Origin: OCS116 cluster bacterium AG-430-B22
GTDB lineage: Bacteria > Pseudomonadota > Alphaproteobacteria > MED-G09
Direction: 5' to 3'
Length of the DNA: 64,000 nt
Assembly: GCA_003209955.1 (NCBI GenBank)
Contig: QCOD01000003.1
Location: forward strand, 36,833-100,832
In this document: in pieces, positions 8,749 through 17,679 of the stretch
Position numbering within the stretch: position 1 is the stretch's first letter
How the letters are laid out: each line of letters starts with the position of its first letter
Made by a program: the position numbers and the translations under genes
Notes under the pieces: model-generated
Database searches by the model: none
What the model was told of the DNA's origin: nothing
Seen by the model: the letters and a program-made list of their open reading frames with translations, nothing else

Positions 8749-9927
8749 TTATAAAGCCTCTTTATTTTCTAATTTCATAGGAGTTAATTCCATTCCTTCA
8801 TACCCAGTATTTAATGTTGAAACAACTATCATATCATTTTCATCAATATCGCCAAAAATTATAACATCTTCATTTTCAGTCCCAACAACTTCAATTTTCT
8901 TAATTCTTAATTTGTTATCATTATCAATCAAATAAATTTCATTTCCATTCTTAATTGCAGCATTAGGAATAATAAAACCTCCAGATATAAAATTCCCTTC
9001 AATTTCTGCATCGACATATGTTCCAATAGCTAAAGGAGGGCTTTCATCATAAGGATTGATTACTTCTGCATAAGCATATACAAGCCTTGTTTGGCTATCA
9101 ATTGAACCTGAAGTTCTTGTAATTCTACCATTCCATTCAATATATTCTCTGGATATAAAAGATCTAAAAATAACCTTAGGGCCATCAAAATAACCTTTTG
9201 ACTCATATCCAAGAGGTAAACCTAAATAAGATAATTCAGTATCGGTCAATGGAAGGGGTATCAAAACTTTTTCTGTTGAAAAGGCTGACCCCAAGATTGA
9301 TCCTGCATTAACATATTGACCAATCCCAGCATTCTTTTTTTTGATTAACCCATCAAAAGGTAGGCTAATTATTGTTCTTTCAAGGTTTAATTTTGCTTTT
9401 TCTAAATCAGCTTCAGCAGCATTTAAAAGGGCTCTTGCTTCCTCAAGTTGAGGTATCCGTAGAGTAAGAGGACTGGCCTCTCCTTCCCCAAGCTCTTCCC
9501 AATCTTTTCTGGCTAACTCACTCTCAGCAATTTCTCTTTCTAACAATTTCTTTGCCTGCGCAACTCTTGACTCTGCTGAAATAGTTGCAAGTTTATAATC
9601 TCGATCATCTATCCAGATTAATGGCTGGCCTTTTTTTATGTTTCCACCGTCAATAAATTCATCGGCAACCTGGATTATTCTTCCGCTAACTTGAGGTATA
9701 ACATTTATTTCAGTAACAGACCTTACTTCACCGTTTGTTGTTACCCTAAGGGTTACATCTTTTTTTTGAGGATTATCATAAAAAACAGCTGTGGGTTTTG
9801 GTATTTCAACACCTTTATTTGGTTTTGGGTCAGTTGAAGAAATTACAAAAGATATAAATAAACCAAATATTAGAATTATAACTGGTAAAAATCTTGAAGA
9901 AAAAATTACTCTTAACATAGCTCGCAT
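8749..9927 (-). CDS. RND efflux periplasmic adaptor (membrane fusion protein)
   Basis: About 392 residues, with an N-terminal membrane anchor (V-I-I-L-I-F-G-L-F-I-S-F). It then has a split lipoyl domain (V-I-P-Q-V-S-G-R-I-I near the start, L-P-F-D-G-L-I-K-K after the hairpin), a coiled-coil hairpin rich in Ala/Glu/Leu between them, and a C-terminal beta-barrel. It links the pump to the outer-membrane factor. The longest frame begins at a TTG (9945) that is part of the GAGGAGA ribosome site, so I place the start at the ATG at 9927. This also removes a 14-base overlap with the upstream gene. Confidence 0.93.
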   Translation of the reverse strand: MRAMLRVIFSSRFLPVIILIFGLFISFVISSTDPKPNKGVEIPKPTAVFYDNPQKKDVTLRVTTNGEVRSVTEINVIPQVSGRIIQVADEFIDGGNIKKGQPLIWIDDRDYKLATISAESRVAQAKKLLEREIAESELARKDWEELGEGEASPLTLRIPQLEEARALLNAAEADLEKAKLNLERTIISLPFDGLIKKKNAGIGQYVNAGSILGSAFSTEKVLIPLPLTDTELSYLGLPLGYESKGYFDGPKVIFRSFISREYIEWNGRITRTSGSIDSQTRLVYAYAEVINPYDESPPLAIGTYVDAEIEGNFISGGFIIPNAAIKNGNEIYLIDNDNKLRIKKIEVVGTENEDVIIFGDIDENDMIVVSTLNTGYEGMELTPMKLENKEAL

Positions 9928-9931
9928 AGCT

Positions 9932-11323
9932 TTATATCTCCTCAAATAATGGCGAAGATATGGCTAAGTGTAATTTTATTCTGTTAGTAATTCTTAAAAG
10001 ACTTGAATTTATCAATAAGCTCTCTGCACTTAATCTTCTGGACTGCGCATCTAGAAGTTCAAAAATAGTTGAAACACCTCTGTTATACTGATCAATTGTT
10101 AACTCTTCTGCAGCTTTTGCTTCTTTGAAAGCATTTAACAATGACTCTTCTCTATCTTGAAGAATATTTTCAGCGAATAATGCATCCTCAATTTCTCTTG
10201 CAGCATTAAGTAAGGTTTTTGAGTACTGGTTAAGAATTATCTTCATCTGAGACTCAGTAATTTTACTCTGAGCAATTCTAGTACCGCCCTGAAAAATTGA
10301 TTGCGTTAAACTGGCTATTATATTTCCTGCAAGTCTATCAGGATCAAATGCATCTGACCAATCCCTCTCTGAGGTTGACCATTGTGCAGTTATGTTTAAG
10401 CTTGGAAGAAAAGCAAGTCTTGCTGAGGTAACCTCTAAACCAGCCTGTTCCAACTGGATTTCTGAACTAATAATATCTGGTCTATTTTTGAGAACATCCT
10501 CTGGAGAACCTAAAATAGGTTTAGGTGGTAAACCTGGTAAAATATCTGCTGATATAGTTGAACTCGGATATCTCCCTATAATAATTTCAAGGTTTCTTGA
10601 TGCCTCCGAAAGAGCTTTTTTCCTATTTAAAAGTTCAGCTTTTCTTGACTCAACCTCCGATCTTGCTAAACGGAGATCTCTACTTTGAGCTATCCCTTTT
10701 TGGTACCTACTTTCAACTCTTTTAAGTGTACTAAGTCTTGTTTGAAGGTTTCTCTCAGCTAAGTCAGTTTGAAGCTTAGACTCACAAAACAAATACCAAG
10801 CTTGCGCTGTTAACCCTACAATAGATAATTTCGCTGCCTCATAATCATTGTAAACTGATTTAGCATTGAGATATGAAGCTCTGGATCTAGTCGATAATCT
10901 ACCCCATATATCAATTTCCCAATTGAGTTGGGCTGTAAGGCTGTCACGATAATTATAAATTCTTTCAACTTCACCATTAGGATTTTGGATAGTTGTTGAT
11001 ATTTGGCTTTTTGCTGCACCTATATTAATAGCTGGCAATAATGGTGCAAGTGAAGCTCCTGCTCTAGCTCTAGCAATTTTTATATTTTCGTATGCAATGC
11101 CTAAGTCCTTATTATTCTCAAGAGCTTCTTTTATTAGACCATATAGAGTTTCGTCTTTAAATTCACTTACCCAACCATTAGAATTCTCATTACCTTCATA
11201 GATTGAGGACCAGTTTGAGGGAATATCAGGTAACTTTTTTAGATATTTTTTTTGATTAGATGAGCAACCACTTATAAAAATGGTAATCGCAATTACTAAA
11301 GTACAAATCCTGATATTTATCAT
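9932..11323 (-). CDS. TolC/NodT-type outer-membrane factor, lipoprotein
   Basis: This 463-residue protein begins with a lipoprotein signal ending in I-S-G-C, so Cys20 would be lipidated and anchored in the outer membrane. The rest shows the repeated long helices of the outer-membrane efflux family, including N-L-Q-T-R-L-S-T-L-K-R-V-E-S-R-Y and the final Q-Y-N-R-G-V-S-T-I-F-E-L-L-D-A-Q. It is the first gene of the efflux operon and forms the exit duct for the pump. The 67-base gap upstream should hold the operon promoter: TATGAT lies in it but I find no convincing -35 partner. Confidence 0.94.
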   Translation of the reverse strand: MINIRICTLVIAITIFISGCSSNQKKYLKKLPDIPSNWSSIYEGNENSNGWVSEFKDETLYGLIKEALENNKDLGIAYENIKIARARAGASLAPLLPAINIGAAKSQISTTIQNPNGEVERIYNYRDSLTAQLNWEIDIWGRLSTRSRASYLNAKSVYNDYEAAKLSIVGLTAQAWYLFCESKLQTDLAERNLQTRLSTLKRVESRYQKGIAQSRDLRLARSEVESRKAELLNRKKALSEASRNLEIIIGRYPSSTISADILPGLPPKPILGSPEDVLKNRPDIISSEIQLEQAGLEVTSARLAFLPSLNITAQWSTSERDWSDAFDPDRLAGNIIASLTQSIFQGGTRIAQSKITESQMKIILNQYSKTLLNAAREIEDALFAENILQDREESLLNAFKEAKAAEELTIDQYNRGVSTIFELLDAQSRRLSAESLLINSSLLRITNRIKLHLAISSPLFEEI

Positions 11324-11390
11324 TTATAAAAAGCTCAAAAAAGAATCATAACTATTCTATCACACCTTTTACTTCTCACACTGCATCTTC

Positions 11391-12485
11391 TCAAGGATTA
11401 TTCTTGATAAAATCATCTATTATTTTTGCCAGTTCTGGTCCTACTTCTTCTTGAACAAAATGACTAGCTCCCTTTAGAGTAATAACAGTTGGATTTGGAA
11501 TTCGTTCTAAAAAATCATCTTTCATTCCTATTGTAATTCTTTCATTTTCGCCAAATGCAACCAAAAATGGTTTTTCCCAATTTTCATATACATCAACCCA
11601 ATATTTTTCATTTTCTGAAAGCTGTGTTGGGATTAAATATGGCCATACATGTGGACCAGCTTTATATTCACCGCTTGGGTAGGGAGCTTCATAAGCTTTT
11701 GCCTCACCTTCTGATAAACTTAACCCACCAAAACTTTCTATAATACCAACGATATCCATATCTTCGCTGTAATAAGAATGAGCAATCCATTTTGAAAACA
11801 TAATAGCCCCTGAGAGAGGAGAAGGGTTATCACTTTTTAATGCCTTATCTCTTGCAAGTTTTAATTCTTCAAATGTAATAGGTCCATGAAACCAAACAAC
11901 AAGTTTAATAATATTTTCAAATAACCAACCTGAAAAACCTTCTCGAGCTACCATTCCTGTATTCGATACAACAACTCTTGCAAAGCGATCAGGTAATTCA
12001 GCAACTACTCTTAATCCAACTAACCCTCCCCAATCTTGACCAAAATGTGTTGCTTCCCTTAAATCTAACTGAATTACAAGTTCTTTCATCAAATCTATAT
12101 GATGCTTGTAACTATAATCATATTTAGAAATAAATTTATCTGATTTTCCAAATCCAACCATATCTGGAACAATAACTCGGTATCCTGCATCCGTTAAAAC
12201 AGGTATCATTTTACGAAATAAATAACTCCATGCTGGTTCACCGTGAAACAATATTATTGGGTCAGCGTCTTTAGGGCCTTCGTCTAGATAATGAATTCTT
12301 AATCCTTCAATAATCATGTAATTTGGTTTGAATGGATAATCCTCGAGTTTCTCAAAACGCTCATCTGGTGTACGTAAAACCCCAGGAAGTATATCAGAAT
12401 CATTATTATCACTTACAATTTGAGTTTTACTATTAGTCGTAAAAATTATTAAGATTATAAAAAAGTAAATAAGATTTTTAACCAT
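11391..12485 (-). CDS. Exported alpha/beta hydrolase, haloalkane-dehalogenase-like
   Basis: About 364 residues with the motifs of haloalkane dehalogenase subfamily I. These are H-G-E-P-A-W-S-Y-L (oxyanion and halide-binding Trp), the nucleophile elbow G-Q-D-W-G-G with an Asp nucleophile, and a late G-A-S-H-F-V-Q catalytic His. The usual acid after strand 7 (D-S-D-P-I) appears as E-N-E-R-I. A hydrophobic N-terminal stretch (about residues 3-20) suggests export, which is uncommon for dehalogenases. I chose the ATG at 12485, preceded by GGGGT, over the longer frame from 12533, which lacks a ribosome site. Epoxide or ester hydrolysis is possible, but an Asp nucleophile favours dehalogenation or epoxide opening. 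Confidence 0.75.
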   Translation of the reverse strand: MVKNLIYFFIILIIFTTNSKTQIVSDNNDSDILPGVLRTPDERFEKLEDYPFKPNYMIIEGLRIHYLDEGPKDADPIILFHGEPAWSYLFRKMIPVLTDAGYRVIVPDMVGFGKSDKFISKYDYSYKHHIDLMKELVIQLDLREATHFGQDWGGLVGLRVVAELPDRFARVVVSNTGMVAREGFSGWLFENIIKLVVWFHGPITFEELKLARDKALKSDNPSPLSGAIMFSKWIAHSYYSEDMDIVGIIESFGGLSLSEGEAKAYEAPYPSGEYKAGPHVWPYLIPTQLSENEKYWVDVYENWEKPFLVAFGENERITIGMKDDFLERIPNPTVITLKGASHFVQEEVGPELAKIIDDFIKNNP

Positions 12486-12489
12486 TTTA

Positions 12490-12511
12490 CCCCAAATTTT
12501 TTGATTTGGGG
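12490..12511 (-). repeat. Hairpin just upstream of the dehalogenase-like start
   Basis: CCCCAAAT (12490-12497) and ATTTGGGG (12504-12511) form a perfect 8-base-pair stem with a 6-base loop. On the minus strand the 3-prime arm ends at the GGGG that would act as ribosome site, 5 bases before the ATG at 12485. It could therefore mask translation. If the longer frame from 12533 is used instead, this would be coding sequence. Confidence 0.5.
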
Positions 12512-12611
12512 TTATTAAATTTATTGATTTCATTTTATTATTTTTCTCTTCAAAAATTTAAAAAAATTAACTTCATATTATTCAATTTTTTTCTATTAAT
12601 GCAAAAGTTAT

Positions 12612-12617
12612 TATAAT
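12612..12617 (+). promoter_or_regulatory. Possible -10 box for guaC
   Basis: A perfect TATAAT lies 42 bases before the guaC start in the 170-base divergent gap. The expected -35 position holds only weak matches (TTTTCT). This gap is otherwise A/T-rich filler with no further recognisable gene or structure. Confidence 0.33.
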
Positions 12618-12658
12618 AAACTGAACTGATGTAAATCTTAAGAAATAGGATATCAAAA

Positions 12659-13651
12659 TTGCTTTTAAATGAAGAAATTAAACTAGATTATTCTGATGTT
12701 TTAATTAGACCAAAAAGATCAACAATGAGCTCTAGGGGTGAGGTTTATCTTGGAAGAACTCATAAGTTTTTATGGAGCAAAAAAGAATGGACAGGTATTC
12801 CAATTATGTCTGCAAATATGGATACAGTGGGAACGCCAGCAATGCATAAAATTTTGGCTAAGCATGGGATGATAACTTGTCCAGCTAAACATCACCTAAA
12901 AAAAAATATAAATAAATTTATGAGCGGTAAGAAAAATATATGTTGGTTTGGTGGAATAGACGATATTTCAAGATTATCAAAAATTTCATCTGGTTTTATA
13001 GGTTTGGATGTAGCAAATGGCTATACAATACGTTTTGTAGATGCTGTTAAGAAATTACGAAATAAATGTCCAAAAGCTACAATTGTAGCAGGAAATGTTG
13101 TTACGGCTGATATGACACAAGAACTTATTCTTGCTGGGGCTGATATTGTTAAAGTTGGTATAGGACCTGGATCAGTTTGTACTACAAGAATTAAAACGGG
13201 TATTGGTTACCCTCAATTGAGCGCTGTGATAGAATGTGCAGATGCGGCTCACGGGTTAAATGCGCATATAATTGCAGATGGTGGTTGCGTTAGTTCTGGA
13301 GATATTGTTAAAGCTTTTGCTGGAGGAGCAGATTTTGTGATGATAGGCGGAATGCTTGCAGGTCATGATGAATGTGAGGGTGAATTGGTAAATGGTGAAA
13401 TGAAGTTTTATGGTATGGCTTCTAAATCAGCTATGAACAAACATAACAATAATAATCATTACCGAGGAGCTGAGGGGAAAACAGTTTCTGTACCTTACAA
13501 AGGTAAAGTTGATGATACTATAAAAGATATTTTAAGCGGTATTCGTTCAGCATGTACTTATGTTGGCGCTAATAGATTAAAAACCCTATCAAAATGCACT
13601 ACATTTGTTCGTGTAAACAACACACATAATACAATTTACGGAAATGAATAA
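12659..13651 (+). CDS. guaC: GMP reductase
   Basis: This 330-residue enzyme reduces GMP to IMP with NADPH, returning guanine nucleotides to the purine pool. It follows the GMP reductase pattern throughout: D-V-L-I-R-P-K-R-S near residue 13, N-M-D-T-V-G-T, the catalytic loop [11 protein letters not shown] with Cys174, and Y-R-A/G-A-E-G-K-T with R-S-A-C-T-Y-V-G-A near the end. It lacks the CBS pair of IMP dehydrogenase. The start is a TTG with a TAGGA ribosome site; the next ATG would cut into conserved sequence. It heads the plus-strand group but is functionally unrelated to the next genes. Confidence 0.95.
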   Translation: MLLNEEIKLDYSDVLIRPKRSTMSSRGEVYLGRTHKFLWSKKEWTGIPIMSANMDTVGTPAMHKILAKHGMITCPAKHHLKKNINKFMSGKKNICWFGGIDDISRLSKISSGFIGLDVANGYTIRFVDAVKKLRNKCPKATIVAGNVVTADMTQELILAGADIVKVGIGPGSVCTTRIKTGIGYPQLSAVIECADAAHGLNAHIIADGGCVSSGDIVKAFAGGADFVMIGGMLAGHDECEGELVNGEMKFYGMASKSAMNKHNNNNHYRGAEGKTVSVPYKGKVDDTIKDILSGIRSACTYVGANRLKTLSKCTTFVRVNNTHNTIYGNE

Positions 13652-13706
13652 ATAAAAAAACTTTGAACTATTTTTGTTAAATCAAAAGAATGAAGGATTG
13701 AATCTA

Positions 13707-14228
13707 ATGATTAAAAATTCAAAAGAAATTGGACCTAATCACTACAGAGAAAAATTTGGAAGATATTTTGAAGATTTTAATGTTGGTGATGTTTATGATC
13801 ACAGACCTGGTAAAACAATTACCGAATATGATAACCATCTTTTTACACTTATGACATTAAATACTCACCCTATTCATTTTGATGCTGAATATGGAAAAGC
13901 AACAGAATTTGGGGAAAATCTTGTTGTTTCACCATACACATTATCTCTTCTAATCGGAATGAGTGTTTCAGATTGTAGTCAAAAAGCTATTGCAAATCTT
14001 GGAATGGATGAAGTTAAATTTACAGCTCCAGTATTTCATGGTGATACAATTTATGGATCTTCAGAAGTTCTTGATAAAAGAGAGAGCAAGACAAGAGAGG
14101 GTCAAGGAATTGTTACAATTAAAACTACAGGAACCAATCAAAATAATGTTGTTGTTTGTACATTTAGAAGACAGATTTTAATTCCTTTTGAAGGGCACGC
14201 AGTAGAAGATAAGATTGAACATTATTAG
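13707..14228 (+). CDS. MaoC-family hydratase (mesaconyl/beta-methylmalyl-CoA type)
   Basis: About 173 residues of a single MaoC hot-dog domain. N-terminal G-R-Y-F-E-D-F-N-V-G-D-V-Y and the catalytic region L-N-T-H-P-I-H-F-D-A-E-Y place it among hydratases related to mesaconyl-CoA hydratase, though the exact substrate is open. The longest frame opens at a TTG at 13674. The ATG at 13707 has a GAAGGA site about eight bases upstream and matches the usual family N-terminus better. It is followed by the amidohydrolase after one base, suggesting shared transcription. Confidence 0.82.
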   Translation: MIKNSKEIGPNHYREKFGRYFEDFNVGDVYDHRPGKTITEYDNHLFTLMTLNTHPIHFDAEYGKATEFGENLVVSPYTLSLLIGMSVSDCSQKAIANLGMDEVKFTAPVFHGDTIYGSSEVLDKRESKTREGQGIVTIKTTGTNQNNVVVCTFRRQILIPFEGHAVEDKIEHY

Positions 14229-14229
14229 T

Positions 14230-15516
14230 ATGTTATATAAAAAATTATTTATACTTTCTCTAATTTTTCTTTCTTTAGTTGGTAAATCTAGTGCAGATGA
14301 AATTTTGGATTTATATAAACATTTGCATTCTAATCCTGAATTATCTTGGCAAGAATTCAAAACGTCTAATTTACTAGCAGATAAGATGGAGGGTCTTGGA
14401 TTTACGGTTACTCGAAACTTCGCAAAAACAGGGGTCGTTTCAATATATAAAAACGGAAAAGGACCTGTCTTAATGATTAGGGCCGATATGGATGCACTAC
14501 CAGTTGAAGAAAAAACTGGTTTGGAATACTCCTCAAAAATCAAAATGCTTAATGATGATAAAATAGAAGTTTCAGTTATGCATGCATGTGGTCATGATGT
14601 TCATATGGCTGTAGCAGTAGGGACAGCAAAAGAATTAATTAACTCAAAGAATAAGTGGTCAGGAACATTAATGGTTATTTTTCAACCTGCAGAAGAAGTT
14701 GGACAAGGTTCATTAAGAATGCTTGAAGAGGGCTTATTTAAAAAATTTCCAAGACCGGATTTCAATCTAGCCCTACATGTTGGTTCTTTTCCTGCAGGAA
14801 AAGTTACATATACTAAAGGATATGCAATGGCTAATGTTGATATGGCTGATATAACAATATATGGCGTTGGAGGTCATGGTGCATATCCTCACAGAGCAAA
14901 AGATCCTATTGTACTTGCTTCCAAAATTATTCTTTCACTTCAAACAATAGTTAGTAGAGAGATAGATCCTTTAAGCCCAGCTGTTGTTACTGTTGGTTCA
15001 ATTCATGGTGGATCAAAACATAATATTATTCCAGACGAAGTTAAATTACAGTTGACTATGCGCTCTTATACAGATGAGGTAAGAGAAGAAATTATTTCTA
15101 AAATAAAAAGAATAATTGAAGGTGAGGCAATTTCACTAGGAATACCTGAAAATAAAATGCCTACACTTAAATTGAGAGATCAATATACTCCAGCACTTTA
15201 TAACACTCCAGACTTTGTTGACGAGGTTGTTGGTTATATTGAGAAATCTATTGGAAAAGAAAATATTTTTGAATCTAGTGCCGTCATGGGTGGTGAGGAT
15301 TTTGGAAGATATGGAAGAGTTGAACCAAAAATACCAACTTTCCTATTTTGGCTTGGGGCAAGTGAGCTTGAAGTTTGGGAAAAATCAGTTAGAGGTGAGA
15401 TTGATTTACCTGGAATTCACTCACCATTTTTTGCGCCCGACCCAATACCAACCCTTTCAACCGGAATAAAGGTAATGACAGCTGCAGCAATAGGAGTATT
15501 CAATGACAACAAATAA
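14230..15516 (+). CDS. Exported M20D-family amidohydrolase (hippurate-hydrolase-like)
   Basis: About 428 residues from the ATG at 14230, one base after the previous stop. A signal peptide is visible (K-K-L-F-I-L-S-L-I-F-L-S-L-V, then S-S-A before D23), so the mature enzyme should be periplasmic. M20D motifs are present: R-A-D-M-D-A-L-P, H-A-C-G-H-D-V-H (metal Cys/His), the paired Q-P-A-E-E with catalytic Glu, and G-G-E-D-F near the end. Family members hydrolyse N-acyl amino acids such as hippurate or indole-acetyl conjugates. Export is less usual and suggests scavenging of acylated amino acids. The 3-prime end overlaps the SDR gene by 14 bases. Confidence 0.9.
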   Translation: MLYKKLFILSLIFLSLVGKSSADEILDLYKHLHSNPELSWQEFKTSNLLADKMEGLGFTVTRNFAKTGVVSIYKNGKGPVLMIRADMDALPVEEKTGLEYSSKIKMLNDDKIEVSVMHACGHDVHMAVAVGTAKELINSKNKWSGTLMVIFQPAEEVGQGSLRMLEEGLFKKFPRPDFNLALHVGSFPAGKVTYTKGYAMANVDMADITIYGVGGHGAYPHRAKDPIVLASKIILSLQTIVSREIDPLSPAVVTVGSIHGGSKHNIIPDEVKLQLTMRSYTDEVREEIISKIKRIIEGEAISLGIPENKMPTLKLRDQYTPALYNTPDFVDEVVGYIEKSIGKENIFESSAVMGGEDFGRYGRVEPKIPTFLFWLGASELEVWEKSVRGEIDLPGIHSPFFAPDPIPTLSTGIKVMTAAAIGVFNDNK

Positions 15517-16279
15517 ATTATTTAACCTTGAAGGAAAAACAGCATTGGTGACTGGAGCTGGAAGTGGCATTGGTCAAGAAATTTCTAAAACTTTATATAA
15601 TGCTGGCGCTAACCTTGCACTTGCCGCAAGGAGAAAAGAAAAACTAGAAGAAACCAAATCAATGCTAAATAATAAAAGCCAAAATGTTGAAATTTTCTCT
15701 TTAGATGTAACTGAAGAAAACTCAATTTCCGATTGTCTTGTTGAGATAAATAAAACATTCGCTTCAGTTGATATACTAGTTAATAATGCAGGAATGACTA
15801 TAGTTGGAACCCTAGATAAAAATGAAGAAGATGACTGGAATAATGTTATAAATACAAATCTTCGTGGTCCATGGGCTCTATCAAAATTTTGGCTTAAATC
15901 AAGATTAGAAAAAGATCAAAAGGATGGAGTCATTTTAAATGTATCTTCAATTACTGGCGAAGCGGCTCAAAAAGGAAATGGTATTTATGCAATATCAAAA
16001 GCTGCTCTCACACACATGACGCGTCAAATGGCACTTGAATGGGCAAAATATAATGTACGCGTTAATGCTATAGCACCTGGTTATTTTAGAACTGATTTAA
16101 ACAGTGAATTTTTAGATTCTGAAATGAGTGATCCTATGATCAAGAGAGTTCCTTTAAGAAGACCAGGAAATATTACCGAGCTTGAAGGTCCTATTCTTCT
16201 TCTTGCAAGTGATGCTGGCTCATATATGACAGGATCAATATTAGTGGTTGATGGCGGGCATTTAGTTAGAGATTTATAG
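15503..16279 (+). CDS. Short-chain dehydrogenase/reductase (SDR)
   Basis: This 258-residue classical SDR has the nucleotide motif T-G-A-G-S-G-I-G-Q (about residues 17-25), N-N-A-G, the catalytic Ser in S-S-I-T-G, Y-A-I-S-K with the Tyr/Lys pair, and a final D-G-G-H. It should oxidise or reduce a hydroxyl/keto group using NAD(P). Its ATG overlaps the amidohydrolase end, with GGAG just upstream, so it is the last gene of that operon. The 3-prime side is closed by the hairpin at 16292. The substrate is not predictable. Confidence 0.92.
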   Translation: MTTNKLFNLEGKTALVTGAGSGIGQEISKTLYNAGANLALAARRKEKLEETKSMLNNKSQNVEIFSLDVTEENSISDCLVEINKTFASVDILVNNAGMTIVGTLDKNEEDDWNNVINTNLRGPWALSKFWLKSRLEKDQKDGVILNVSSITGEAAQKGNGIYAISKAALTHMTRQMALEWAKYNVRVNAIAPGYFRTDLNSEFLDSEMSDPMIKRVPLRRPGNITELEGPILLLASDAGSYMTGSILVVDGGHLVRDL

Positions 16280-16291
16280 GTTTAAAACGAA

Positions 16292-16321
16292 ACCACCGCG
16301 CTTTTAAAAAAGCGCGGTGGT
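16292..16321. terminator. Bidirectional Rho-independent-type hairpin between SDR and amt
   Basis: ACCACCGCGC (16292-16301) and GCGCGGTGGT (16312-16321) form a perfect 10-base-pair GC-rich stem, extended by T/A pairs. It is the most GC-rich spot in an AT-rich region and lies between convergent genes. Neither side has a long T-run outside the stem; the A/T pairs inside the stem (TTTT/AAAAAA) may serve. Confidence 0.85.
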
Positions 16322-16359
16322 AATTAGTCATATGCAATGTGGGGAGGAGAACAGAATGA

Positions 16360-17649
16360 CTAATTTCTAAATTCTGGATATGCCTCCATACCTAATTCTG
16401 AGACATCTAATCCAGACATTTCTTCTTCTTCAGTTGGTCTTAGGCCAAGAACGCCTTTCAAGATCAACCAAACAATTGAGCTAGCTACAACAACGAACAC
16501 ACCTATAGTAACTACACCAATAAGTTGTGTCATAAAGTCAGCAGCTAATGTGCCTAATCCAGGTATTCCAACCACTAGTGTACCCCATATACCGGCCACT
16601 AAGTGAACAGAAATTGCACCAACAACATCATCTATTTTCAACTTATCTAATAGAGGAATTGCTAGTGTACATAACACACCACCTACAGCACCAATAATAA
16701 TGGCTTGAAGAGGTGTTGCTACATCTGGACCTGCTGTAATACTTACAAGACCTGCTAGAGCGCCATTTAATGCTAAACTTAAATCAGCTTTACCATATAA
16801 AATTGAAGCTAAAATCATAGCAGCAACTAAACCACCAGCGGCAGCCATATTAGTATTTACATAAACATTAGCCATTGCAGCAGCATCAGCAGCACTACCA
16901 AGCGCAAGTTGTGATCCACCATTAAAGCCAAACCATCCGAACCAAAGTATGAATGTACCGATAGTAGCTAAAGGTAAATTTGACCCAGGAATAGCTATAA
17001 CAGAACCATTAGACGCATATTTACCTAGTCTAGGACCAATGATTATTGCTCCAGTTAATGCAGCCCAGCCACCTACAGAATGAACAAGAGTAGAGCCAGC
17101 AAAATCTGAGAATCCCATTTCTGATAGGAATCCACCACCCCATACCCATGAAGCTTGAATTGGATAAATAAATCCAGTAAGCACAATAGCAAAGATAAAG
17201 AATGGAAGTAGTTTAATGCGTTCTGCTACAGTACCACTTATAATAGACATTGTAGTAGCACAGAAAACCATCTGGAAGAACCAGTCTGACATCTTAGAAT
17301 AACCGTCGGCAGAACTTACTTCAGCCTCGGGATTCCATAATGTAGGCTGCCCTATGAACCCATTAACTTCGTTATACATAAAGCCATAACCGACTAAGTA
17401 AAACATAATTCCAGCTAAACTATACAATCCAACATTTTTTAAACATATAGTAGCTGTATTTTTGGTTCTTACTAAACCAGCTTCAAGGCAAGTAAAGCCA
17501 AGAGCCATAAGCATAACGAGAAACCCATGAACAAGAAAAGAAAATGTGTTAAAAATATACGCAGATTCTTCTGAAACCTCGGCAAATGCTGTTCCACTGA
17601 CAGTAAACAGCATTAAGCCAAGAAGACATATTTTTTTTATTAATTTCAT
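16360..17649 (-). CDS. amt: Ammonium transporter (Amt/Mep/Rh family)
   Basis: This 429-residue protein begins with a cleavable signal (A-F-A before E24) as in many bacterial Amt proteins, followed by about 11 membrane segments. Amt signatures include F-Q-M-V-F-C-A-T-T-M-S-I-I-S-G-T-V-A-E-R, D-F-A-G-S-T-L-V-H-S-V-G-G-W (first pore His) and H-L-V-A-G-I-W-G-T-L (second pore His). It moves ammonium across the inner membrane. The porin gene precedes it by 30 bases, with a GAGGG ribosome site in the gap, so both probably share the sigma-54 promoter upstream. No PII gene follows, unlike the common amtB-glnK pair. Confidence 0.96.
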   Translation of the reverse strand: MKLIKKICLLGLMLFTVSGTAFAEVSEESAYIFNTFSFLVHGFLVMLMALGFTCLEAGLVRTKNTATICLKNVGLYSLAGIMFYLVGYGFMYNEVNGFIGQPTLWNPEAEVSSADGYSKMSDWFFQMVFCATTMSIISGTVAERIKLLPFFIFAIVLTGFIYPIQASWVWGGGFLSEMGFSDFAGSTLVHSVGGWAALTGAIIIGPRLGKYASNGSVIAIPGSNLPLATIGTFILWFGWFGFNGGSQLALGSAADAAAMANVYVNTNMAAAGGLVAAMILASILYGKADLSLALNGALAGLVSITAGPDVATPLQAIIIGAVGGVLCTLAIPLLDKLKIDDVVGAISVHLVAGIWGTLVVGIPGLGTLAADFMTQLIGVVTIGVFVVVASSIVWLILKGVLGLRPTEEEEMSGLDVSELGMEAYPEFRN

Positions 17650-17679
17650 AATAATTACCCTCTAAAATGGATGATCTAA

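Noticed and set aside
12608-12622. 15-base direct repeat TTATTATAATAAACT also found near 50634
   Set aside because: Such A/T strings recur by chance in this composition, and there are no flanking features of a mobile element.
12644-12662. GG-N11-GC element just before guaC resembling a sigma-54 promoter
   Set aside because: Spacing is 11 instead of 10 and it overlaps the start codon, so it cannot serve as a promoter for guaC.
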